Source: Methylobacterium sp. J-068 (GTDB lineage Bacteria > Pseudomonadota > Alphaproteobacteria > Rhizobiales > Beijerinckiaceae). From it: DNA of 64,000 nucleotides. Shown piece by piece: positions 45,759 through 53,876 of this stretch. How positions within the stretch are numbered: the first letter of the stretch is position 1; every line of letters begins with the position of its first letter. The stretch spans positions 62,001 through 126,000 of the forward strand of contig NZ_JAKSXY010000109.1 of the NCBI RefSeq assembly GCF_022829445.1. Reading direction: 5' to 3'. The position numbers were made by a program, and so were the translations under genes. The notes beneath the pieces are model-generated. The model was not told where the DNA came from. It ran no database searches and saw nothing but the letters and a program-made list of their open reading frames with translations.

Positions 45759-46084
45759 GCCCGCTCCTCTACGTCGCCCAGCGCGGCACCGCGGTGATCC
45801 TCGCCGTCGCGGTGGCGGTCCATCTCGGCACGATCCTGTACGCCGTGCGCGGCGGCCTCACCGCCGGGGAGATCCTCGGCCGCACCCAGGGCAACCTCGC
45901 CTTCCTGCTGTTCTACGGGACCTTCGTCGTCGCGGCGGCGATCCATGCCCCCATCGGCCTGCGCAGCATCCTGCGCGAGTGGACGCCCTGGCGCGGACGC
46001 TCCCTCGACGGCGCGATGCTCGGCGTCGCGGCGCTCCTCGTCGTCCTCGGGCTGCGCGCCGCCCTCGCGGTCTACGTCGCATGA
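45755..46084 (+). CDS. Membrane anchor subunit of the SDH/FRD-like complex
   Basis: 109 residues with three spans (about 8-30, 45-68, 85-107). Conserved His residues in span 1 (VAVHLGTILY) and span 2 (AAIHAPIGLR) could bind heme b. Sequence is related to succinate dehydrogenase cytochrome subunits. Overlaps both neighbours by ATGA, so the four subunit genes are tightly coupled. Confidence 0.75.
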   Translation: MSPLLYVAQRGTAVILAVAVAVHLGTILYAVRGGLTAGEILGRTQGNLAFLLFYGTFVVAAAIHAPIGLRSILREWTPWRGRSLDGAMLGVAALLVVLGLRAALAVYVA

Positions 46085-46455
46085 GCGCCGGGACGCAGTC
46101 CGCCCCCCTGCCCCGGCGCGGCGCGGCGCGTCCCCGCGCGGGCTTCGCGGCGGCCCTCCTGCACCGCCTGTCGGGCATCGCCCTCGCGCTGTTCCTGCCG
46201 ATGCACTTCATCGCGCTGGGAACCGCGCTCCAGGGGGCCGACCGGCTCGAGAGCTTCCTCGGGCTGACCCATAACGGCTTCGTGCGCGCGGCCGAATGGG
46301 GCCTCGTCAGCGCGCTCGCCCTGCACATGGTCCTCGGACTGCGCGTGCTGGCCATCGAATGGTTCGCCACCCGTGAGCGGACGGCGCTGATCGTCTCGGC
46401 CTGCGTGGCGGCCGGCCTGGCGGTCGGGCTGCTGTTCCTCCTCGGCGGCGCCTGA
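46081..46455 (+). CDS. Cytochrome b556-type (SdhC-like) subunit of the SDH/FRD-like complex
   Basis: 124 residues with three spans. The motif LHRLSGIALALFLPMHFIAL is the SdhC signature around the first heme/quinone site, and ALHMVLGLRVLAIEW supplies the second His region. With the 109-residue subunit it should anchor the complex and exchange electrons with quinone. Confidence 0.82.
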   Translation: MSAGTQSAPLPRRGAARPRAGFAAALLHRLSGIALALFLPMHFIALGTALQGADRLESFLGLTHNGFVRAAEWGLVSALALHMVLGLRVLAIEWFATRERTALIVSACVAAGLAVGLLFLLGGA

Positions 46456-46481
46456 ACGCCAACCCCTCAAAGGAGACCGGC

Positions 46482-47354
46482 ATGGACCTCGACCTCACCG
46501 AAGTCGAAGCGTTGTGCAGGGACCTCTACGTCCGTGCCCTGAAGCTGCTGCCCCCCGACATCAAGGCGGGCTTCGCCGACCTCGCGCGCGACGAGACGAG
46601 CGCCACCGGCCGGGCGATCCTCGGCACCATGGTGGAGAACATCGCGGTGGCCGAGCGCACCCGCAACATCCTGTGCCAGGATACCGGCATCCCGATCTAC
46701 AACGTGGTGATCGGGCGCGACGTGCGCTTCGACGGCGCCGACCTCAAGGCCGCCATCCGGCGCGGCTGCGCGCGCGCCACCACCGAGCATTCCCTGCGCT
46801 CCTCCGTGGTCCACCCGATCACCCGCGTGAACGAGCAGACCTCCTGCGGCATCCGCGTGCCGATCATCCATGTCGATTTCGACGAGCGGCCCGAGACGGT
46901 CTCCATCGAGATGATCCCGAAGGGGTCGGGCTCCGAGAACGGCTCGTTCCTGCAGATGCTGCTGCCCTCCGACGGCATCAACGCGGTCAAGCGCTTCGTG
47001 ATCGACCGGGTGATCGAGCTCGGCGGCCGGGTCTGCCCGCCGACCATCGTGGGCGTCGGCATCGGCGGCACCTCGGACCTCTGCATGCACCTCGCCAAGG
47101 TGGCGGCGACCCGCAAGCTGCGCACCGCCTGCTCCGACCCGGAGGGTGCGCGGATCGAGGTGGAACTGTCGCGCGCAGTCAACGAACTCGGCATCGGGCC
47201 GCAGGGGCTCGGCGGCCGCTCCACCAGCTTTGCCGTCCACGTCGAGGTCGCCGCGACCCACATCACCCAGAACCCGGTGGCGGTGAACATCCAGTGCCAT
47301 TCGGCCCGCCGCGCCAAGGCGACCTTCACGCCGGGCGGCATCGCCTTCGACTGA
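46482..47354 (+). CDS. Class I fumarase-type hydratase, alpha subunit
   Basis: 290 residues, the N-terminal half of class I (iron-sulfur) fumarases and of L-tartrate dehydratase. Cys65 in ILCQDTGIPIYNV is the first [4Fe-4S] ligand; others lie in GGTSDLCMHLAKV and VNIQCHSARR. The subunit split resembles TtdA/TtdB and archaeal fumarases. The position within an SDH-like operon points to hydration of the unsaturated product of that complex; the exact substrate (fumarate, mesaconate, tartrate or a substituted fumarate) cannot be read. Confidence 0.85.
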   Translation: MDLDLTEVEALCRDLYVRALKLLPPDIKAGFADLARDETSATGRAILGTMVENIAVAERTRNILCQDTGIPIYNVVIGRDVRFDGADLKAAIRRGCARATTEHSLRSSVVHPITRVNEQTSCGIRVPIIHVDFDERPETVSIEMIPKGSGSENGSFLQMLLPSDGINAVKRFVIDRVIELGGRVCPPTIVGVGIGGTSDLCMHLAKVAATRKLRTACSDPEGARIEVELSRAVNELGIGPQGLGGRSTSFAVHVEVAATHITQNPVAVNIQCHSARRAKATFTPGGIAFD

Positions 47355-47374
47355 GTCACGAGGAGGGCCGCGTC

Positions 47375-47980
47375 ATGCACCACGTACTCGACATGCCGAT
47401 CGACGCCGCCCAGGCCCGCGCCCTGCGGATCGGCGACACCGTCACCCTGCGCAAAACCCTGTTCGGCATCCGGGACGCGACCCTGATCCACATGTTCGAC
47501 CGGGAGCGCCGGACGCATCTCGATCTCACCGGCCACGCCGTGATCCATACGGCGCCCAACGTCCACCGCGTGCCGGTCTCGCCCGAGGCGCCCGTCGGCT
47601 ACGCGCCGTTCTGCATCGGCACCACCACCTCCATGCGGATGGAGCGCTTCACCGACGCCCTGATGCGGCGCGAGGGCGTGCGCCTCATCGTGGGCAAGGG
47701 CGGCATGGGCCCGAAGACCCTCGAGGCCTTCGCCGAGCAGGGCGGCGCCTACCTCGCCATCGTCGGCGGGGCGGCCGCCCTGGAGACCACCTGGATCGAG
47801 CGGATCGAGGACATCGACCTCGACGACCTGCATCCCGAGAGCCTGTGGAAGTTCGCGATCCGCGATTTCGGTCCTCTCCTCGTCGGGATGGATTCCCATG
47901 GCGGCTCGCTCTTCGCCGACGTCCAGCGCGACGTCGCCGGCCGGCGCGACGCCGTCATCGCGAGCCTGGGAGCCGCCTGA
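47375..47980 (+). CDS. Class I fumarase-type hydratase, beta subunit
   Basis: 201 residues from ATG 47375, with AGGAGGG before it. Carries the C-terminal fumarase domain: HLDLTGHAVIHTAPNVHRVP, GTTTSMRMERF and LIVGKGGMGPKTLEAF. Forms the active hydratase with the alpha subunit. The stop shares one base with the start of the flavoprotein gene (TGATG). Confidence 0.85.
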   Translation: MHHVLDMPIDAAQARALRIGDTVTLRKTLFGIRDATLIHMFDRERRTHLDLTGHAVIHTAPNVHRVPVSPEAPVGYAPFCIGTTTSMRMERFTDALMRREGVRLIVGKGGMGPKTLEAFAEQGGAYLAIVGGAAALETTWIERIEDIDLDDLHPESLWKFAIRDFGPLLVGMDSHGGSLFADVQRDVAGRRDAVIASLGAA

Positions 47981-49710
47981 TGCGCGCCGTACCGACGACG
48001 ATCGAGACCGACATCCTGATCCTCGGCTCCGGGGGCGCCGGCCTGTTCGCGGCGCTGCACGCCAAGAAGGCGGCGCCCGACCTCGACGTCACGGTCGCGG
48101 TGAAGGGTCTGCTGGGCAAGTGCGGCTGCACCCGCATGGTCCAGGGCGGCTACAACGTCGCCCTGGCGCCCGGCGATTCCGTCGAGCGCCACTTCATGGA
48201 CACGATCGAGGGCGGCAAGTGGCTCAACAACCAGGAGCTGGCCTGGACCCTGGTGACCGAGGCGCAGGTCCGCATCCGCGAACTCGAGAGCGAGCTCGGC
48301 TGCTTCTTCGACCGCAATCCCGACGGCAGCGTCCACCAGAAGGCCTTCGCGGGCCAGACCTTCGACCGGACCGTGCACAAGGGCGACCTCACCGGCATCG
48401 AAATCATCAACCGCCTCTCCGAGCAGGTCTGGCGCCGCGACGTCCGGCGCCTGGAGGACCACCGCGCCCTCGAACTGATCCCGGCCGCCGACGGCTCCGG
48501 CCTCGCCGGGGTGTTGATGCTCGACATGCGCACCGGCGTGCCCGTTCTGGTGCGGGCCAAGGCGACCCTGCTCGCCACGGGCGGCGGCCCGACCATGTAC
48601 AAGTTCCACACGCCGTCGGGCGACAAGACCTGCGACGGCCTCGCCATGGCCCTGCGCGCCGGGCTCCCGTTACGCGACATGGAGATGGTGCAGTTCCATC
48701 CCACCGGCCTGCTCGCGGGCGCGGGCACGCGGATGACCGGCACGGTGCTGGAGGAGGGCCTGCGGGGCGCGGGCGGCTACCTGCTCGATGCCTCGCTCGA
48801 GCGCTTCATGCACCATTACGATCCGCGCGCCGAGCGGGCGACCCGCGACGTCGTCAGCCGCTCGATCATGCGGCGCATCCGCGAGGGTCACGCCAGCCCC
48901 AACGGGGGCGTCTACATCCAGATGAGCCATCTCGGCCCCGAGGACGTGCGGCGCAAGTTCAAGGGCATGGTGGAGCGCTGCGCCGATTGCGGCTTCGACC
49001 TCGCCGGCGGCCATGTCGAGGTCATCCCCACCGCCCATTACATGATGGGCGGGGTCGAGTTCCGCCCCGGCTGCGGCACCGAGCTGCCGCGCCTCTACGC
49101 GGCGGGTGAGGATACCGGCGGGGTCCACGGCGCCAACCGCCTCGGCGGCAACGGTGTCGCCAACTCGACGGTGTTCGGCGGCCTCGCCGGGGCCGCCATG
49201 GCGCGCGACATCCGGGACGTGCGGCATCCGGCCGAGCCCGATCCCCACGCGATCGAGGCCGGGCTGGCGCGTGTCTACGGCCCCCTCGGGCGTCCGTCCG
49301 GGGATCTCGAGGCGATCCGCGAAGCCCTCTACGCGACGATGTGGGACGATGTCGGCATCCTGCGCGACGCGGCCGGGCTGGCGCGCGCCGGCACCCGCCT
49401 CGCCGACCTCGCCGAGGCCGTCGCCCGGGCCGGAATCGCCGACGGCGACCGCCGCTACAACCTGACCTGGATGGACCGGCTGAATCTCGAGAATCTCGTC
49501 CTCGTCAGCCAGTCGATCTGCGCCGCCGCCCTCGCGCGCACCGACAGCCGGGGCGCGCATTTCCGCGAGGACTTCCCCGAGGCCTCCGACCTCGCGACCT
49601 CGCGCTACACCGTGGTCCGCCAGGACGAGGCCGGGCTCGGCGTCACCATGGAACCCGTCGCCTTCACGCATGTGCGCCCGGGCGATTCCCTGCTCGACGC
49701 GGCGGCCTGA
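47980..49710 (+). CDS. Fumarate reductase/succinate dehydrogenase-like flavoprotein lacking the FAD-linking His
   Basis: 576 residues. FAD motif ILGSGGAGLFAALHAKKA (about 14-31), substrate and proton-relay segments MVQFHPTGLLAG, RATRDVVSRSIM and VIPTAHYMMGGVEF, and FAD loop GANRLGGNGVANS. Where SdhA/FrdA have SHT with the covalent FAD histidine, this protein has Gly49-Cys50-Thr51 (KCGCTRMVQGG), so the flavin is probably not covalently bound. Some soluble fumarate reductases and aspartate oxidase also lack it; that lowers the potential and often favours reduction or other substrates. Works with subunits at 44973, 45755 and 46081. Confidence 0.85.
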   Translation: MRAVPTTIETDILILGSGGAGLFAALHAKKAAPDLDVTVAVKGLLGKCGCTRMVQGGYNVALAPGDSVERHFMDTIEGGKWLNNQELAWTLVTEAQVRIRELESELGCFFDRNPDGSVHQKAFAGQTFDRTVHKGDLTGIEIINRLSEQVWRRDVRRLEDHRALELIPAADGSGLAGVLMLDMRTGVPVLVRAKATLLATGGGPTMYKFHTPSGDKTCDGLAMALRAGLPLRDMEMVQFHPTGLLAGAGTRMTGTVLEEGLRGAGGYLLDASLERFMHHYDPRAERATRDVVSRSIMRRIREGHASPNGGVYIQMSHLGPEDVRRKFKGMVERCADCGFDLAGGHVEVIPTAHYMMGGVEFRPGCGTELPRLYAAGEDTGGVHGANRLGGNGVANSTVFGGLAGAAMARDIRDVRHPAEPDPHAIEAGLARVYGPLGRPSGDLEAIREALYATMWDDVGILRDAAGLARAGTRLADLAEAVARAGIADGDRRYNLTWMDRLNLENLVLVSQSICAAALARTDSRGAHFREDFPEASDLATSRYTVVRQDEAGLGVTMEPVAFTHVRPGDSLLDAAA

Positions 49711-49746
49711 GCCGCCGCGGCACGACCGATCCCGGAAAGGAATGCC

Positions 49747-51375
49747 ATGGCCCACCCGCGCGGAGCCGACATCGTCGTCGAGACGCTGGAGCGCCTCGGC
49801 GTCACCCGCGTCTTCACGCTGTCGGGCAACCACATCATGCCGATCTTCGACGCGCTGCTGTCGACGGGCATCGGGGTGGTTCACGTCCGCCAGGAAGCGG
49901 CCTGCGTCCACATGGCCGATGCCTGGGGGCGCCTGACCGGCGAGGTCGGCATCGCCCTCGTCACGGGCGGCCAGGGGCACACCAACGCCGCCGCCGCCCT
50001 GTTCACCGCCCTGGCGGCGGAGAGCCCCGTCCTCCTGCTCTCGGGCCATGCCGGGGTGTCGGAGGCTGGGCGCGGCGCGTTCCAGGAACTCGCCCAGGCC
50101 GACATCGCCCGCCCGATGACGAAGGCTTCCTGGACGGCGACCTCCGTCGAGACGCTCGCCGACGACATCGCCCGTGCCATGCGCATCGCCCGCGAGGGCC
50201 GGCCCGGCCCCGTCCATCTCAGCCTGCCGGTCGATCTCCTCGAGGCCACCTTCGCCCCGGCCGAGGCAGGGTCGTCGGGCGACTCGGAGGCGGAGATCCG
50301 GGTCACGGAGCCGGGGGACGACCTCGTCGAAGCCGTGGCGGCGGAACTCGCTCGCGCCGAACGGCCCCTGATCCTGTGCGGCCCGGCGGCCTGCGGCGCG
50401 CGGGGACGGGCGCTGATGTCGGCCCTCGAGGAGGCGTCGGGCATCCCCGTGATCGGCATGGAGAGCCCGCGCGGCCTCAACGATCCGAGCCTCGGCGCCT
50501 TCGCGGAGATCCTGCCGCGGGCCGATTGCCTCGTGCTCGTCGGCAAGCCCCTCGACTTCACCCTGAAGTTCGGCGACGCCCCGGCGGTGGCGCCCGGCTG
50601 CGGCTTCGTCGTCGTCGATCCCGACCCCGCGCTCGTGGCCCGCGTCGACCCCGCCAGACTGGCGGTCTCCGGCACGGCGGATTCCCTCCCGATGCTGGCC
50701 GCGCTGACGCGCCGCCTGGCCGACCGGCCGCGATCGGCGTGGCGCGCGGAGGCGCGGGCGGCCGTCGATTACCGGCCGGCCGGCTGGGCGGATCTGCGCG
50801 GGGCGGAGGGACGGCTTCACCCGGTGGAACTGTGCCGGGGCGTGGCGGCCTTCCTCGACCGGCATCCCGACGGCACCCTGATCTGCGACGGCGGCGAGAT
50901 CGGGCAATGGCCCCAGGCCCTGGTGCGGGCGCGCCACCGCCTCGTCAACGGCGTCTCGGGCACCATCGGCGCCTCGCTGCCTTTCGCCATCGCGAGCCGG
51001 ATCCTGAACCCGGCCGGGCCCGTGGTCGCCGTCCTGGGGGACGGCACCTTCGGCTTCCACATGGCCGAGTTCGACACGGCCGTGCGCTACGGCCTGCCCT
51101 TCATCGCGGTCGTGGGCAACGATGCCCGCTGGAACGCCGAGTACCAGATCCAGTTGCGCCAGTACGGACCGGAGCGGGCGCGGCACTGCGACCTCCTGGG
51201 TTCGCGCTACGATCGCGTCGCGACGGCGCTCGGCGGCCACGGCGCCCTCGTCACCAGCGCCGACGCCCTGCCGCAGGCCCTGGAGGCCGCGCATGCGAGC
51301 GGCCTGCCGGCCTGCCTCAACGTCATGATCGAGAGCGTTCCCGCGCCCATGATCCGCCGGCCGCAGGCCGGCTAG
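49747..51375 (+). CDS. Thiamine-diphosphate-dependent enzyme (acetolactate synthase/decarboxylase superfamily)
   Basis: 542 residues. The N-terminal PYR domain has the catalytic Glu50 (HVRQEAACVHMADAWG), the middle domain follows, and the C-terminal PP domain has the ThDP-Mg motif GDGTFGFHMAEFDTAVRYGL to VVGND (about 431-460). This type decarboxylates 2-oxo acids or joins/cleaves 2-hydroxyacyl groups. The residues after the motif (NAEYQIQLRQYG) are unusual. A sulfopyruvate- or oxaloacetate-like decarboxylase would fit the context, but no specific substrate is shown. Lies 36 bp after the flavoprotein gene. Confidence 0.82.
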   Translation: MAHPRGADIVVETLERLGVTRVFTLSGNHIMPIFDALLSTGIGVVHVRQEAACVHMADAWGRLTGEVGIALVTGGQGHTNAAAALFTALAAESPVLLLSGHAGVSEAGRGAFQELAQADIARPMTKASWTATSVETLADDIARAMRIAREGRPGPVHLSLPVDLLEATFAPAEAGSSGDSEAEIRVTEPGDDLVEAVAAELARAERPLILCGPAACGARGRALMSALEEASGIPVIGMESPRGLNDPSLGAFAEILPRADCLVLVGKPLDFTLKFGDAPAVAPGCGFVVVDPDPALVARVDPARLAVSGTADSLPMLAALTRRLADRPRSAWRAEARAAVDYRPAGWADLRGAEGRLHPVELCRGVAAFLDRHPDGTLICDGGEIGQWPQALVRARHRLVNGVSGTIGASLPFAIASRILNPAGPVVAVLGDGTFGFHMAEFDTAVRYGLPFIAVVGNDARWNAEYQIQLRQYGPERARHCDLLGSRYDRVATALGGHGALVTSADALPQALEAAHASGLPACLNVMIESVPAPMIRRPQAG

Positions 51376-51412
51376 TTCTCGTCGCGGCCGGCATCGGCCA
51401 AGGGAGGTTCAC

Positions 51413-52429
51413 ATGCGCAGGCGCGACGTTCTCGCCCGGGGGCTGCTGACCGGGGGCCTCGGCCTCCTCGCGGGGCTCCGGCCCGCACGGGCGGAGGTGT
51501 CGGAGGTCAGCATCGCGCGCCAGCCCAGCCTCGGGCACCTGCCGCTGATGATCATGGAGGAGCGGGGCCTGCTCCAGAAGCACGCCGCCGCGCGGGGCCT
51601 GCCGGGCCTCGGCGCCCGCTACGTCACCCTGGCGGGCGGGGCGGCGATGAACGACGCTCTCCTGTCCGGCTCCGTCCAGTTCGTGGCCGGCGGCGTGCCG
51701 CCCCTCGTCCTGCTCTGGTCGAAGACCGAAGGGACCGGCATGGCGGTGAAGGGGGTTGCGGCGATGAACGCCATGCCGCTCCTCATGAACACCAACGCGG
51801 CGCGCATCCGGTCGCTCGGCGACTTCACCGACCGGGACAAGATCGCGCTGCCCGCCGTCAAGGTCTCGGTCCAGGCCATGTTCCTGCAGATGGCCGCCGA
51901 GAAGGAACTCGGCGAGGCGCGCCGCAACGACCTCGACCGCCTCACCGTGACCCTCTCGCACCCGGACGGCATGGCCGCGCTCCTCGCGGGCCAGGAGGTG
52001 AGCGCGCATTTCACGGCCGCCCCGATCCAGGAGCTGGAACTGCGCCGGCCCGGCATCCGCACGATCCTGAACACCTTCGACGTGCTCGGCGGCCCCTCGA
52101 CCTTCAACGTGGTCTGGGCCTCGTCGGCCTTCGTCGCGGCCAACCCGACCGTCCACGCGGCCTTCATGGCCGCCCTCGAGGAGGCCGTCGCGGCCATTGC
52201 GGGCGATCCCAGGGCCGCCGCGCAGGCCTATGCACGCCTGGCCCGCGACGGCTCCGATGTCGGGCTCATCGAAGCGATCCTCGCCTCGCCGCAGGTCGCC
52301 TTCACCACGACGCCGCAGGCGATCCTGCGCTACGTCGACTTCATGGCACGGACGAAGGCGATCCGCCGCGGCGCCAGGGATTGGCGGGAGCTGTTCTTCG
52401 CCAACGTCCACGCCAAGCCCGGCAGTTGA
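51413..52429 (+). CDS. Periplasmic binding protein of an ABC importer (NitT/TauT type), copy 2
   Basis: 338 residues. MRRRDVLARGLLTGGLGLLA resembles a Tat-type signal peptide, unlike copy 1. The body is clearly a paralogue of the protein at 43931 (shared LPLMIMEERGLLQKHA, MNDALLSGSVQFVAGG, FDVLGGPSTFNVVWASS). It closes the operon and is convergent with the exporter gene. Two related receptors at the two ends of one operon suggest a second ligand or a specialised role. Confidence 0.82.
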   Translation: MRRRDVLARGLLTGGLGLLAGLRPARAEVSEVSIARQPSLGHLPLMIMEERGLLQKHAAARGLPGLGARYVTLAGGAAMNDALLSGSVQFVAGGVPPLVLLWSKTEGTGMAVKGVAAMNAMPLLMNTNAARIRSLGDFTDRDKIALPAVKVSVQAMFLQMAAEKELGEARRNDLDRLTVTLSHPDGMAALLAGQEVSAHFTAAPIQELELRRPGIRTILNTFDVLGGPSTFNVVWASSAFVAANPTVHAAFMAALEEAVAAIAGDPRAAAQAYARLARDGSDVGLIEAILASPQVAFTTTPQAILRYVDFMARTKAIRRGARDWRELFFANVHAKPGS

Positions 52430-52448
52430 GGCGAAGGCCCACGGGGCC

Positions 52449-53192
52449 TCAATGCAGCAGGCCCGGGAGCGCCAGGGCGGTCGTGGTGAGGCCGATGGCG
52501 GCGAGCAGCGCCAGCACGATGGCCCGGAACCGGCGCTGGTCGATATGCGCGAACAGGGAAAGGCCGGCCAGCACGCTGACGAGGACGATGGGCAGCCCGA
52601 GGGCGAGGTCCCCCATCAGTTCGGGCGGGAAGGGATTGAACGCGGCCAGGATCGCCAGCGACCAAACCTGCAGGACGAGGGTGAAGCTCTGGTAGACGGC
52701 CCGCTGCATGCGCGGCTCCCAGCCGCGCACGAGGCTCCAGGCCGTGGGAAGGGCGCCCGACAGGCCGGCGATGCCCCCGAGGATGCCGCCGAGGAAGCCC
52801 ACGGCCCCGTCGCTCCAGGCATTGCCGAACGAGACCCGGTAATCGCTGCGCAGCAGCGCCACCACGGCGCTGTAGAGGATCAGGAAGATCCCGATCAGCA
52901 CCTTGACCAAGTCCGGGTTGAGATCCTTCAGGAGATAGATCCCGATCGGCGCCCCGAGGAGGCCGGGCCCGATCATCGCGAGCGCCGTCGCGCGCGGCGG
53001 CCAAGTCCGCAGGCGCAGGACCGACAGGGTCTGCGAGAGGATGCTGCAGGTCAGGACCAGCGCCGTCGCCTCGATCGGCGCGCGGATCGACAGCAGGGTG
53101 CCCGAGGCCACCAGCGCGAAGGCGAACCCCGTCAGGCCGGAGATGAGGCCCGCGCAGCTCAGGCACAGGACGATCTGGAGGGTCTCGCTCAC
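52449..53192 (-). CDS. tauE: TauE/SafE-family (TSUP) sulfite/organosulfur exporter
   Basis: 247 residues from GTG 53192, with about eight hydrophobic segments, and the duplicated TSUP pattern (LISGLTGFAFALVASGTLLS and FLGGILGGIAGLSGALPTAW). TauE/SafE proteins export sulfite or sulfoacetate; the location, divergent from suyAB, fits removal of sulfite. A longer frame upstream (to 53312) lacks a family match and includes basic low-complexity residues. Confidence 0.8.
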   Translation of the reverse strand: MSETLQIVLCLSCAGLISGLTGFAFALVASGTLLSIRAPIEATALVLTCSILSQTLSVLRLRTWPPRATALAMIGPGLLGAPIGIYLLKDLNPDLVKVLIGIFLILYSAVVALLRSDYRVSFGNAWSDGAVGFLGGILGGIAGLSGALPTAWSLVRGWEPRMQRAVYQSFTLVLQVWSLAILAAFNPFPPELMGDLALGLPIVLVSVLAGLSLFAHIDQRRFRAIVLALLAAIGLTTTALALPGLLH

Positions 53193-53321
53193 CGTGCGTC
53201 TCCGGGCTCGATCGATGGACGGCGTGCCCGGCCGGGACGCACGATGCGGCCGGAGAGGAGGACGGCGGATGCGGGAGAGCGCCTCGCGCAGGTCGCCGCC
53301 TTCGATGGGCACGCAGAATTG

Positions 53322-53333
53322 TCTTATATAAGA
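53322..53333. promoter_or_regulatory. Palindrome in the exporter leader (likely repressor site)
   Basis: TCTTATATAAGA is a perfect 12-bp palindrome, preceded by TG to give TGTCTTATATAAGAtt. It shares the half-site TGTCTT and spacer style with the operators at 41127 and 53472, but the right arm is incomplete. It is 130 bp upstream of the exporter start and 200 bp upstream of suyA. Confidence 0.55.
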
Positions 53334-53453
53334 TTAATGACCGTTCAAGCCGATCCTCGATGCCGACTTCTTCCGGATCGCCCACTGGCTTCGTTCGCGA
53401 TGGAATTTCGCCGGTCTTTCCGTGGCGGCGGGCATTCGGCGACCTACCCTCGA

Positions 53454-53489
53454 TTGACGCGTCGAATTAAGATGTCTTATACAAGACAT
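53454..53489 (+). promoter_or_regulatory. suyA promoter with overlapping operator
   Basis: -35 TTGACG (53454-53459), 18-bp spacer, -10 TATACA (53478-53483). The palindrome ATGTCTT-ATAC-AAGACAT (53472-53489) covers the -10, the classic place for a repressor. Arms and spacer match the site at 41127-41144. The suyA start follows 45 bp later with an AAGGAGG ribosome-binding site near 53518-53524. Confidence 0.75.
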
Positions 53490-53533
53490 AGTCGCCGCCA
53501 AGAGCCGACGGCTTCACCAAGGAGGACCCCGGA

Positions 53534-53851
53534 ATGAGCAGCCACGCCGGATCGGGTGGGGGGCGGACGAAGCCGCACCTCCTCGCCCACAGCCCGCAGG
53601 ACAACGTCGCCGTCGCGGTGATCGAAGGATTGAGCGCCGACACCGACGCGTTCGGCGTCATCACCGAGGACGATTCGACCTTCGCGTTGAATGTCCGCCA
53701 CGACATTCCGATCGGCCACAAGGTGGCGCTCATCGACCTGAAGGCGGGCGATACGGCCATCAAGTACGGCCAGGACATCGGGAAGATCGTCAAGGACGTC
53801 GCCAAGGGCGAGCATGTCCACGTGCAGAACCTCAAGACGAAGCGCTGGTGA
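53534..53851 (+). CDS. suyA: (2R)-3-sulfolactate sulfo-lyase, alpha subunit
   Basis: 105 residues, the SAF/UxaA N-terminal domain on its own: HSPQDNVAVAVIEGL, RHDIPIGHKVALIDLKAGD and the end KGEHVHVQNLKTKRW. This separate small subunit beside a large UxaA-C subunit is the layout of SuyAB, which removes sulfite from (R)-3-sulfolactate giving pyruvate. The neighbours slcC, comC, sorA and exporters support the assignment over altronate or galactarate dehydratase. Confidence 0.88.
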   Translation: MSSHAGSGGGRTKPHLLAHSPQDNVAVAVIEGLSADTDAFGVITEDDSTFALNVRHDIPIGHKVALIDLKAGDTAIKYGQDIGKIVKDVAKGEHVHVQNLKTKRW

Positions 53852-53876
53852 GGTCGCGATGCCCGGAGAGAACATC

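Noticed and set aside
49747..51375. Sulfoacetaldehyde acetyltransferase (Xsc) or ComDE sulfopyruvate decarboxylase
   Set aside because: No pta gene nearby and no convincing Xsc-specific motif; ComDE is two small subunits. Kept as an unassigned ThDP enzyme.
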